Source of the DNA: Vibrio sp. SCSIO 43136
Lineage (GTDB): Bacteria; Pseudomonadota; Gammaproteobacteria; Enterobacterales; Vibrionaceae
Length of the DNA stretch: 64,000 nt
Reading direction: 5' to 3'
Assembly (NCBI RefSeq): GCF_023716565.1
Contig: NZ_CP071849.1
Coordinates: 1,302,001-1,366,000 of the forward strand
The translations under genes were made by a program, and so were the position numbers. Below the pieces are notes generated by a model. That model saw only the letters and a list, made by a program, of their open reading frames with translations. It did no database searches and was not told where the DNA came from. Of the stretch, positions 35,970 to 43,554 are shown in pieces. Each line of letters starts with the position of its first letter. The stretch's first letter is position 1.

Positions 35970-36845
35970 TTAGCCTTTTCTAAAAATACGATAAGCTGTC
36001 GCAAGCAGGAAGAAACTTGCGGAAACCATAATGATGGATGCGCCTGAAGGAATAGGTAACTTCAGCTCCATTGGTATCAAGGTGCCAATCAAACAGGCGG
36101 CGGTTGCGAGCACAGCAGAAACCACGACAAACTGCCCCATAGAACGAGTCACCAGTCGCGCCGTTGCCCCTGGAATAAGCAATAGCGCCCCAACCAAGAC
36201 AGCACCGATGATTTTCACCGAGGCAATAGTGACCAAGGTGATCATCAAAACAAACAAATAGTCGAAAAAGCTCACCGCATAGCCACGAACCTTAGCGATA
36301 TCTGGGCTAATGCAAGCAAGCAAAATTCGGTTATAGGTTGGGATAAGCACTAACAAAATAACCAAGCAGCTCAGCGCCAAAATCGCCAAGTCAAAGTCAG
36401 TTACGGTGAGAATTGAACCGAATAGAACGTTCTCTAACATGTGCACATTGACCTTGCGTGCGACATACATCAGCAGTGCTGCGCCAACCGCTAGTGCTAA
36501 GGCAAGAAAAACGCCTACCAAGGTATCGTAAGGTACATGAGTTCTGTTTCTGACAAAGTGCAGCAATAGTGCAAACACCATGCAAAAGCAAAATAGCCCT
36601 AGCATCGGGTTGTCAGGTGGCTCACCCAACAATACGCCCAGTGCAATACCTGTAAGCGCTGCGTGACCGACCGCTTCAGAGAAAAACGCCAAACGCTTTG
36701 CAATAACCAGAGTCCCTAAGCCGCCGAGCAGAGGCCCAACCATCAATGCAGCGACTAATGCGTTGACCAAGAAGGCATAGCGAAAACTCTCGCTAAGCAA
36801 ACCCGCTTCAACCGCATCGATGGCAATTAATCTTAACCATTCCAT
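35970..36845 (-). CDS. Metal ABC transporter permease (ZnuB/MntB-type)
   Basis: 291 residues with about eight hydrophobic segments, ABC-3 family. Signatures: ALVAALMVGPLLGGLGTLVIAKRLAFFSEAVGHAALTGIALG (the conserved 'FFSEAVGHAALTGIALG' block) and VKIIGAVLVGALLLIPGATARLV. An inner-membrane channel for Zn, Mn or Fe. Its ATG shares one base with the ATPase stop codon (TAATG), indicating coupled translation. Confidence 0.9.
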   Translation of the reverse strand: MEWLRLIAIDAVEAGLLSESFRYAFLVNALVAALMVGPLLGGLGTLVIAKRLAFFSEAVGHAALTGIALGVLLGEPPDNPMLGLFCFCMVFALLLHFVRNRTHVPYDTLVGVFLALALAVGAALLMYVARKVNVHMLENVLFGSILTVTDFDLAILALSCLVILLVLIPTYNRILLACISPDIAKVRGYAVSFFDYLFVLMITLVTIASVKIIGAVLVGALLLIPGATARLVTRSMGQFVVVSAVLATAACLIGTLIPMELKLPIPSGASIIMVSASFFLLATAYRIFRKG

Positions 36846-37561
36846 TATGCAACCGCCTTATGCGTTGAGTGGTGTTTAAATAGCTGTTCTATCTTGTCGC
36901 CAGTCAGTACCTCTTGAACGCTGCCTGAGTCAACAATGGTGCGATTCACCACATGAACTCGCCCATCAAGACGTCTAACCGCACTGATGTCATGGTGAAC
37001 GGCAAGCAAGGTTTTCCCTTCCGATACCAACTCATCCATTAGAGTTTCCAAGTAACGGACCCCCTGCTCATCCATGCCAGTGGTCGGCTCATCCAGTACT
37101 AACAAATTTGGGTTATCCAAAAGTGCTTGAGCAAACATAACTCTCTGCTGCTCACCACCAGAAAGTTCGCCCATACGGCGCTTGATTCTTGATGCCATAC
37201 CTACTCGGTCAAGCTGCTGTTTAGCTCGTTCGATAAGCGGGCTTTTCTTGCGCCAAAACAGTGGGGCACGTGTCATGTTGAGCAAAACAAAATCTTCAAC
37301 CGTGAGCGGTAAACTTGGCTCAAATGTGGCCTTTTGTGGCACATAACCTAAAGATTGTTTATTGCCATGCCAATCAATACCAATCTTGCCTTTGAAAGGT
37401 GTTAGCCCCAAGATTGAACGCAATAGTGATGTTTTCCCACCACCATTTGGTCCCATCAAAATATGGCATTGTGCACCTTCAAACTGATGGGAAATATTGT
37501 CCAGAACACAGTTATTAACGTAACTGAGACTAAGGTTTTCAACTTGAATTGACGGCCCCAT
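36845..37561 (-). CDS. Metal ABC transporter ATP-binding protein (ZnuC-type)
   Basis: 238 residues. Walker A is LMGPNGGGKTSLLRSILGL (about residues 35-53), the Q-loop LGYVPQKATFEPSLPLTV, the signature MGELSGGEQQRVMFAQALL, Walker B LLVLDEPTTGMD, and the switch His in LLAVHHDISAV. It fits the ZnuC/MntA-like metal importer class. It follows the binding-protein gene directly (stop and start adjacent) and overlaps the permease gene by one base. Confidence 0.9.
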   Translation of the reverse strand: MGPSIQVENLSLSYVNNCVLDNISHQFEGAQCHILMGPNGGGKTSLLRSILGLTPFKGKIGIDWHGNKQSLGYVPQKATFEPSLPLTVEDFVLLNMTRAPLFWRKKSPLIERAKQQLDRVGMASRIKRRMGELSGGEQQRVMFAQALLDNPNLLVLDEPTTGMDEQGVRYLETLMDELVSEGKTLLAVHHDISAVRRLDGRVHVVNRTIVDSGSVQEVLTGDKIEQLFKHHSTHKAVA

Positions 37562-38467
37562 TTAAGACTCCTTAGCTGCCGCAAACTGAATCGCTTCAAC
37601 CAAGGTATCTAGGTTGTGTTTTGTCTCCACTTCAACTTTGTCCGCAGTGTAGTCACCATGAGTCATATGTGAGAAACGGTAGAGCTGCACACCAGTTGCT
37701 TCTTCAATGGTATCCACAAACCGATTTGGCATATCCAGCTCGTAGAACAGGATATCGATACCTGAGTGTTTGATTTTTTCGATGGTCTCTTGCAGTTGGC
37801 TCGCACTTGGTTCAACACCATGCGCTGGTTCAATCACTGCGGCAACTTCCACACCGAACTCTTGTAACAGATAACCATAAGCATTATGCGTAGTCGCAAC
37901 TCGCATACCTGCGGTATCAAGGTCCACCAGTTTATTCATCGCTTCGTGTTTCATACGACGGAAGGTCTTTGCGTATTTGCGAGCATTTGAGCGGTAAAGT
38001 TTGGCATTTTCTGGGTCGATTTTGCCTAACTCTGCGGCAATGGTGTAAACCTTTTGAATTGTGGTAGATAACCCTACGAAGGTGTGCGGATTCACCGCAT
38101 CACTGCCGACAGATTGTCCCATTGCAGGCAGCAGTGGCACATCTTTGTTGGCTTCAATCACAACCAGATCTTTTTTCTGAGCGGCATTAATAACCTCAAG
38201 GGCAAATTCATCATGTCCAATACCATTCACCACAATGGCATCCATCTGGTTAAGGCGCATTAAGTCATTTGGCTGAGGCAAATAGTTGTGGGCGTTAAAA
38301 CCGGCATCGAGTAACGGGATCACTGACATCTTGTCGCCGACGACCGCTTTAACGTAACTATAGTAAGGGTGAAGAGTGATACCCACAGTCAGCTTTTCAG
38401 CGCTCACTGCTAGGGAAGAAAAAAGCATAGACGTCAACGCCAACGCTTGAAAAATCTTTTTGTTCAT
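37562..38467 (-). CDS. Metal ABC transporter solute-binding protein (ZnuA-like)
   Basis: 301 residues from the ATG at 38467, where the signal peptide begins (MNKKIFQALALTSMLFSSLAVSA before EKLTVGIT); the open frame extends 20 codons further but would overlap the preceding gene. Cluster A-I features: GFNAHNYLPQPNDLMRLNQMDAIVVNGIG (first His), NPHTFVGLSTT (second His), ATTHNAYGYLLQEFG, EPAHGVEPSASQLQETIEKIK, and ELDMPNRFVDTIEEATG (possible acidic ligand). The His-rich loop of true ZnuA is missing, so Mn or Fe is as plausible as Zn. Confidence 0.85.
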   Translation of the reverse strand: MNKKIFQALALTSMLFSSLAVSAEKLTVGITLHPYYSYVKAVVGDKMSVIPLLDAGFNAHNYLPQPNDLMRLNQMDAIVVNGIGHDEFALEVINAAQKKDLVVIEANKDVPLLPAMGQSVGSDAVNPHTFVGLSTTIQKVYTIAAELGKIDPENAKLYRSNARKYAKTFRRMKHEAMNKLVDLDTAGMRVATTHNAYGYLLQEFGVEVAAVIEPAHGVEPSASQLQETIEKIKHSGIDILFYELDMPNRFVDTIEEATGVQLYRFSHMTHGDYTADKVEVETKHNLDTLVEAIQFAAAKES

Positions 38468-38486
38468 AAGTGTACCAAAGGGTGTA

Positions 38487-39038
38487 CTAATTGTGAGTGC
38501 TGGTGAATACCACTTGTTTCCAAGCAAGATTCTCTAATCCATGTGCGGTTAGGTCATCACGGCTAGGTAGCATATTGGTCTGCGTGGCAATCCATATTAT
38601 GCTTACCTCGCCATTAGCATTAAGTAAGATATCCGGGGCTTGACCTTCAAGACCAGCCTTCCCCAAATAGAACCCTGATTCAATCAGAGACCACTGATGC
38701 TCTCCATAGTGCTGCCAACTCTTATCTTGAGTAAACGGGGCTAACCACTCTTGCGCCAATGCTTCGGGAGTGGGCCAGCCATGATCATCTTGATAGGATC
38801 CGTCACTGTAGATATCTCGAATTTCCTCATGGGCAAGCTTCAAATCAGCAACCAATGCCCGAGTAACTTCTGACAACATCTGCACACTCACTTGATGCTG
38901 GCTATCAACACTTATCTTTTGCGCTTTTTGATGAAATGGTAGAAGCACTGCTGTGACCGTTAGTAAACTTACGATTGCGATGGCGACCCAACGCCCTTCA
39001 CGGGCACCATCATCAGGCTTTACCCATTGAACGCTCAT
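38487..39038 (-). CDS. DUF6162-like single-pass membrane protein of the metal operon
   Basis: 183 residues. One transmembrane helix near the N-terminus (WVAIAIVSLLTVTAVLLPFHQ), the rest periplasmic: a helical part (VQMLSEVTRALVADLKLAHEEIRDIY) then a Trp-rich domain with EHQWSLIESGFYLGKAG. Proteins of this pattern (DUF6162, from memory) sit beside ZnuA-like operons in Pseudomonas and Vibrio. Its function is unknown. It overlaps the preceding gene by 4 bp (ATGA), so the two are coupled. Confidence 0.6.
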   Translation of the reverse strand: MSVQWVKPDDGAREGRWVAIAIVSLLTVTAVLLPFHQKAQKISVDSQHQVSVQMLSEVTRALVADLKLAHEEIRDIYSDGSYQDDHGWPTPEALAQEWLAPFTQDKSWQHYGEHQWSLIESGFYLGKAGLEGQAPDILLNANGEVSIIWIATQTNMLPSRDDLTAHGLENLAWKQVVFTSTHN

Positions 39039-39340
39039 TGAAGCTCCACTACATCTATTTCTACTGGGGCTTCATGTCCCGCATCAAAGACCAGATAAAA
39101 CTCACCTTCTGGGCGCTCAAAGCGAGCTTTTGAGTATTCGTTGGTAACTTCTCTGGCGATCAAGTTGTCATCATAATCAAACAACTCGATTTTATATTTT
39201 GGCGCAGTGCTGCCATCACTAAAGCCTGTTTGGCAATCGATGTGAGTGTCGCTTAGAGAACATTCCATCACTGGGTAATGAGCGACGGCGATAGGAGATA
39301 GAAAAGCGGCGAAAAGTGCCACAAAAGACATTTTGTTCAT
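39035..39340 (-). CDS. Small periplasmic protein of the metal operon
   Basis: 101 residues with signal peptide (cut after SPIAVA, before HYPVMECSLS). Two Cys residues, in MECSLSDTHIDCQTGFSDGS, could form a disulfide or bind metal. The remainder is a single beta-sandwich-like stretch (YKIELFDYDDNLIAREV, GEFYLVFDAGHEAPVEIDVVEL). It may be a compact relative of the DUF4198-type domain encoded next door. No function recognised. Confidence 0.6.
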   Translation of the reverse strand: MNKMSFVALFAAFLSPIAVAHYPVMECSLSDTHIDCQTGFSDGSTAPKYKIELFDYDDNLIAREVTNEYSKARFERPEGEFYLVFDAGHEAPVEIDVVELQ

Positions 39341-39357
39341 GGTAGAAATCTCAAACT

Positions 39358-39380
39358 AAAAAAAGGGCCGAAGCCCTTTT
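39358..39380 (-). terminator. Terminator/attenuator inside the metal operon
   Basis: On the minus strand AAAAGGGC pairs with GCCCTTTT over a TTCG tetraloop and is followed by T residues. It sits between the DUF4198 gene and the small periplasmic protein gene, so it probably lowers expression of the downstream ABC genes relative to the upstream ones. Confidence 0.75.
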
Positions 39381-39385
39381 TGTTA

Positions 39386-40222
39386 TTATTGCAATACAGC
39401 TTCGAAAGTTAGGTGAACACCTGATACGGCTTTGTCTGCCAGTGGGTGGTTATCTAAATCTTGCTTGTGACTTGCACGCAACAAGTAAACACCAGCTTGC
39501 TCTGGCGTGAAGCGCACAAAACCTTGCTTGTCAGAAACCACATCGATCTGCTCTTGTGCGTTACGGTACATAGTGCCATCGCGAGTCACATCAACTTTAA
39601 CGCCTGCCGCTGCTTGACCGTTGAAGAACATTTGGAAAGTCACCTCTTCCCCTTCAACAATGTCTGCTGGGTGAGTAATTGGCTTAATTTCTAGGTACTT
39701 TTTCTCAAGCTCTAGCGCTTTATCCGTTGGCTGACCAAACGTGATGTAAGACTCGACGCGAGTGTAGTACATAGTGGTCGTGATGTCGCGAGCTTGCTCT
39801 GGCAACATAGATGCACGATCCGCTTTAGACGCACGAGCCCATTTTACTGTGTTGCGACGACCAGCTTTGTACTGAGTGCGAAAACCTGGCTCACCGTTAA
39901 CCGTGACTTTATGAGTACCTTGTTCAACAAAGTTAAAGTCAAATACTGAACGGCGCTTGCCTTTCATTACGTAGTCCGGACGAGTCGTTTCACCGTTCGG
40001 TAGCTTGATACGTGCCGAATCAGCGCTTGCTGGCTTGTCGAAGACAAACGTACCGTGAGAGGCAGTCACATCAAACGTTAGCCAATCTCCGTCTTGCTTT
40101 GATACTTGGAAGTGAGAAGGAAGAATCCAGCGTGGGTGAGCTTCTACCACGGTTGAAACCATTCCACCTGCCAAAAGTGTACATGCCAATCCAATGGCTT
40201 TGATGCTTGATTTATGACGCAT
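39386..40222 (-). CDS. DUF4198-domain periplasmic protein
   Basis: 278 residues with a signal peptide (cut near VVEAHPRW). DUF4198 wording: HPRWILPSHFQVSKQDGDWLTFDVTASHG, then ITHPADIVEGEEVTFQMFFNGQAAAGVKVDVTRDG, and a late Ig-like part DKQGFVRFTPEQAGVYLLRASH. Family members are periplasmic, often encoded beside metal transporters or TonB receptors, and suspected to bind metal; the conserved His in AHPRW near the mature N-terminus fits that. Second to third gene of the Fur-box-controlled cluster. Confidence 0.8.
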   Translation of the reverse strand: MRHKSSIKAIGLACTLLAGGMVSTVVEAHPRWILPSHFQVSKQDGDWLTFDVTASHGTFVFDKPASADSARIKLPNGETTRPDYVMKGKRRSVFDFNFVEQGTHKVTVNGEPGFRTQYKAGRRNTVKWARASKADRASMLPEQARDITTTMYYTRVESYITFGQPTDKALELEKKYLEIKPITHPADIVEGEEVTFQMFFNGQAAAGVKVDVTRDGTMYRNAQEQIDVVSDKQGFVRFTPEQAGVYLLRASHKQDLDNHPLADKAVSGVHLTFEAVLQ

Positions 40223-40232
40223 AATTTTCTCT

Positions 40233-40742
40233 TTATTTAACTTTATAATTTAAGGAAACATTCCCAGTTTCTTCTGTTGGAGCGATTTCGAAGGAAACTG
40301 CTTTTTCGCCAAGAGTCATTTTCTGGCGAAGCAGGTTTCGACCGCCATGCTCACGAACGACTTCAGCGTAGAAGGTATATTCACCTTGCTCCAAAGTCTG
40401 ACCTTTGTCGTCTTTGCCATCCCAAACGAAACGGTACTGACCCGCAGGGCGTGTCGCAGAGGTCACTGCATCCACCAATTCACGGTCATATCGACCCACC
40501 TTACGCCACCAGCTACGAAGGTCTTTAAGCCACTCGTCCTGCCCTACCCAAAGTTCAACAGTTTTTACTGGCTTACGCTGCGAATCTTCAATCCATACCG
40601 CCACATAAGGACGTGCATACATAGAGGTTTCAATCTTTGGCAATTGAAACTTCACATCAAGCTGAGCCGTTTCTGGAATAGGTGCAGCAAAAGCAACACT
40701 TGAGACTAAAACTGCGCTAAGAGCAGTAAGTTTATGGAGCAT
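40233..40742 (-). CDS. DUF2271-domain periplasmic protein
   Basis: 169 residues with signal peptide (cut after SSVAFA). DUF2271 features: RPYVAVWIEDSQRKPVKTVELWVGQDEWLKDLRSWW, DAVTSATRPAGQYRFVWDGKDDKG, and YTFYAEVVREHGGRNLLRQKM. These FlgD-like Ig-fold proteins are frequently paired with PepSY membrane proteins in iron-regulated clusters. Function unproven. It lies 10 bp upstream of the DUF4198 gene in the same operon. Confidence 0.85.
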   Translation of the reverse strand: MLHKLTALSAVLVSSVAFAAPIPETAQLDVKFQLPKIETSMYARPYVAVWIEDSQRKPVKTVELWVGQDEWLKDLRSWWRKVGRYDRELVDAVTSATRPAGQYRFVWDGKDDKGQTLEQGEYTFYAEVVREHGGRNLLRQKMTLGEKAVSFEIAPTEETGNVSLNYKVK

Positions 40743-40763
40743 AGAAAAGCCCTTAGAGTTCGA

Positions 40764-41387
40764 TTATGGAATAGCAACCCAATACAGAATCGCTGTTGCT
40801 GCGCTACCAAATGCCATCCATTTGATAGATAAATTCAATGTCTTTCGTTTAGGAAGGATCAAACAGATCCCAGTCAGAATAAAAAGTGTCATCAACACGG
40901 CGGTAACATCGATAAATACCTGCCAAATCACGCCGCTATTACGCCCTTTGTGGAGATCATTTAGCCAAGCGATCACCCCGTAATCAGACTGTTCGATGGT
41001 GGCTTGATGGGAAAGCAGGTCAAGATAAACAGAGGCGTTATATCCCGGGCCTTTATAACTCATGGTTAGCTCACCAAATACCAACTCGCCATCATCTAGC
41101 TCGGTATAAACATCCATCTCAGATGGAAAACCTTTCAAATTGGTGTTGCTACTTAGGTACTCTTTGAGGGCTTGCTTATCAATACCATTTGACGACGGCA
41201 TAAATAAGATCTCCGAAGGTATTTCGAGCGTTTGCTCTTCGATACTCGGTGTTTTGCTGACAAATAACTCAGGGCGGTTAAGTGTTATCCCGGTAAGCGT
41301 AAAAAACAGCACCACCAGTAAAAGCGCCATTGAGATATAGATATGGAGTCTACGTGCCCAAGTCTGCACCGATCTATTCTTCAACAT
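40764..41387 (-). CDS. PepSY-associated membrane protein
   Basis: 207 residues. The first transmembrane helix (LHIYISMALLLVVLFFTLTGITLNRP) carries the PepSY_TM signature with 'TGI.LN.P'. A periplasmic PepSY-like part follows (ALKEYLSSNTNLKGFPSEMDVY). Two more helices close it (WQVFIDVTAVLMTLFILTGICLIL and WMAFGSAATAILYWV). Such proteins are linked to iron-chelate reduction or periplasmic metal handling. It is the first gene of the operon, about 57 bp downstream of a Fur box. Confidence 0.85.
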   Translation of the reverse strand: MLKNRSVQTWARRLHIYISMALLLVVLFFTLTGITLNRPELFVSKTPSIEEQTLEIPSEILFMPSSNGIDKQALKEYLSSNTNLKGFPSEMDVYTELDDGELVFGELTMSYKGPGYNASVYLDLLSHQATIEQSDYGVIAWLNDLHKGRNSGVIWQVFIDVTAVLMTLFILTGICLILPKRKTLNLSIKWMAFGSAATAILYWVAIP

Positions 41388-41775
41388 AACTTTGGAACAC
41401 CCACTTCTTAGAACACGACAACGAAAGAGGCGGGGATATTAAATGGTAATTGTTATCATTAGCAGTTAGTTTACATTCTTTACAAACACTGTTCGATAAC
41501 GCATCAATTATTAGTAATTCGTTAGGTCGACACTGTTCCTAATTTATAGAAATCTCATCTAATTACTTGATATGTATCACCTATTAAACGGATCAAAAAA
41601 GACAAAAGATACAGCCATGCTAGTCTCTTATCGTATTTCGACATTTCTCTACGCCGATTTTTTTGATCACAAACCTATCAAGATCACATTTATGCACTCA
41701 GTTGCTAATCTCAAATGGACTCTCGTACGGTTTGTCAGTCTAATAGCGTTGAATCAATAGGTATGACGGCAGCTC
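41388..41775. other. Divergent intergenic region
   Basis: 388 bp between the PepSY gene (leftward) and the diguanylate cyclase gene (rightward). It contains the Fur box annotated separately near its left end. A 62-codon open frame at 41572-41760 lacks a ribosome binding site and is not supported. Nothing else recognised. Confidence 0.45.
41444..41458. promoter_or_regulatory. Fur box upstream of the metal operon
   Basis: On the minus strand TGATAACAATTACCA matches the 7-1-7 Fur consensus at 12 of 14 positions. It lies 57 bp before the PepSY gene start. This points to iron control; a Zur-type palindrome was not evident. Confidence 0.65.
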
Positions 41776-43326
41776 ATGAGAATTTCACACTTCAGCTTGC
41801 GACAACTTTCTGTCGTACTATCGGTAGCAGTTGCTTCGCTCTTCCTATGCGGGTTTCTCATTTTCAAGTATTTTTGGTCTTATGATCAAACACTTGCCAG
41901 TGTTAGAGCGGCACAACAACAAGAGGTTGAGCGTTTCAAGTCCATCTTAGAGATTCACGAAAAACAGTTTGGTACCACGTTAAGCGGATATGCTGCGTGG
42001 GACGATATGGTCGAGTTTGTCCAACACCGCATTGATAAAACCACATTTGAAAGCAGTATTCTAACTAGCCACTTTTTTGAAAACACTGCCATTGATGGTG
42101 TGTTTATTTTTGATTCGGACGTACAGCTGTTAACTGGCAAATATTATGATGTGGCGACCAACCAGTTCACCTCAATGTCTAGCATCCGCTTTCGATACGG
42201 GAGCCTATTGGCAGAGAGCTTGCGCTCTCCTCAGGATAAACAAGCACCAAAAGTGCGATATGTGGTAGTTGGCGAGCAGCCTTACATACTTGCTACTAGC
42301 CGCATCTGTAAAAGCAGTGGTTCAGAATGCCAATACGGCTACATGATGATGCTGATAAAAATCAGCAATCAAATCATGGCCGATATATCCTCTTCCATAG
42401 GTCTGAAAGTAGACGTCAACGTTATCCCGATCGATGAACTAGACTTCCAGAGTCAGCAAGAAGACACTAGCCAAATGGTCAAATACGACCTAGACAACCG
42501 TCATGGTGTGCAATTCACTATCCATCATAAAACTCAAACACCAGAGTTTCTGACCAGCAGCGAACTAATTGCGCTGGCTTTGTTTGCTACCTCAATGTTT
42601 TTTGTTAATCAGCTTGGTGCCAGCATGTTGGTTCGCCCGCTAAAGAATGCGAATCTTCGCTTAAAACGGTTTAGCGAGACTGGTAGTATGCCCGACGAAC
42701 AAGAGTTCTTTTCTCAAGAAATGCAAACATTCACCAGAAATATTAATAACTTAGTATACGAGCTAGAGTCGAACCGTAAAAAGCTCGCTTGGCAGTCTGC
42801 TCACGATCCGTTGACCAAAGCAGCCAATCGACGCGAGCTAGAACGTGTGGTGAAACTGAATATTGCTACCCAAAAGCACCCATTTTTGGGGCTTATCTTG
42901 CTCGATATCGACCACTTTAAGCGTTTTAATGACAACTATAGTCACCTAGATGGCGATGCTGCGCTACAAAGAGTGGCGCAAGTTCTTATCAAAGCCGCAC
43001 CACGTCAAGAGCAGTTAGTGGCCCGTTTCGGTGGTGAAGAGTTCTGTGTGTGCATTTTTTCACATCAGTTCATTAATTTAGATTTCGAATGTAAGCGAAT
43101 ACTTAAGCTCATCGACTCACTCGCTATCCCACACCATTTCTCACCGACCAAAGCGACAGTTTCTGTGAGTATTGGTGCAACACAAATCCATCACCCGAAA
43201 CTTCACGATTACCAAAAGCTTTTCCAGCGGGCAGATGAAGCGCTTTATCAAGCTAAAACTCAGGGGCGAGATGGTTATGTCGTTTATCAAAAAAGCAGTG
43301 CTGGATCTATTGCCTCATCTTCTTAA
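41776..43326 (+). CDS. CHASE4-GGDEF diguanylate cyclase
   Basis: 516 residues, inner membrane. A helix at about 13-32 (VVLSVAVASLFLCGFLIFKYFW), a periplasmic CHASE4-like domain (VERFKSILEIHEKQFGTTLSGYAAWDDMVEFV) to about residue 260, a second helix (LIALALFATSMFFVNQLG), a short HAMP-like region, and a GGDEF domain from about 345. Active-site GGEEF is at 419-423 and the metal-binding LLDIDHFKRFNDNY at about 375. It makes cyclic di-GMP in response to an unknown periplasmic cue. The inhibitory I-site reads RQEQ (410-413) instead of RxxD, so product inhibition may be weak. Confidence 0.9.
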   Translation: MRISHFSLRQLSVVLSVAVASLFLCGFLIFKYFWSYDQTLASVRAAQQQEVERFKSILEIHEKQFGTTLSGYAAWDDMVEFVQHRIDKTTFESSILTSHFFENTAIDGVFIFDSDVQLLTGKYYDVATNQFTSMSSIRFRYGSLLAESLRSPQDKQAPKVRYVVVGEQPYILATSRICKSSGSECQYGYMMMLIKISNQIMADISSSIGLKVDVNVIPIDELDFQSQQEDTSQMVKYDLDNRHGVQFTIHHKTQTPEFLTSSELIALALFATSMFFVNQLGASMLVRPLKNANLRLKRFSETGSMPDEQEFFSQEMQTFTRNINNLVYELESNRKKLAWQSAHDPLTKAANRRELERVVKLNIATQKHPFLGLILLDIDHFKRFNDNYSHLDGDAALQRVAQVLIKAAPRQEQLVARFGGEEFCVCIFSHQFINLDFECKRILKLIDSLAIPHHFSPTKATVSVSIGATQIHHPKLHDYQKLFQRADEALYQAKTQGRDGYVVYQKSSAGSIASSS

Positions 43327-43462
43327 ACCGACGTTCTGCAATTCAAGAAAAATGAGCTTCATTGAGTTTACTAGATAACCTAGTCTTGTGTTGTTCTGGC
43401 CCAAAAAATAAATCTTGATCGTAGCAACGACTCAAGACGTCACTCCCCTTTAATGTGAATTC

Positions 43463-43486
43463 AATCAGTAAATTACTGATTTTTTG
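43463..43486 (+). terminator. Terminator before the effector gene
   Basis: AATCAGT pairs with ACTGATT over AAATT and is followed by TTTTT. It should separate diguanylate cyclase transcription from the effector operon. Confidence 0.6.
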
Positions 43487-43554
43487 AAACTTTACTCCTT
43501 CAAACGCAGCATGGTACGTTGTGTCTGTTTTTTGAGCGGTGTAAAGAAAGAGTC

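Noticed and set aside
41572..41760. 62-codon plus-strand ORF before the diguanylate cyclase
   Set aside because: No ribosome binding site, and composition typical of noncoding A/T-rich DNA.
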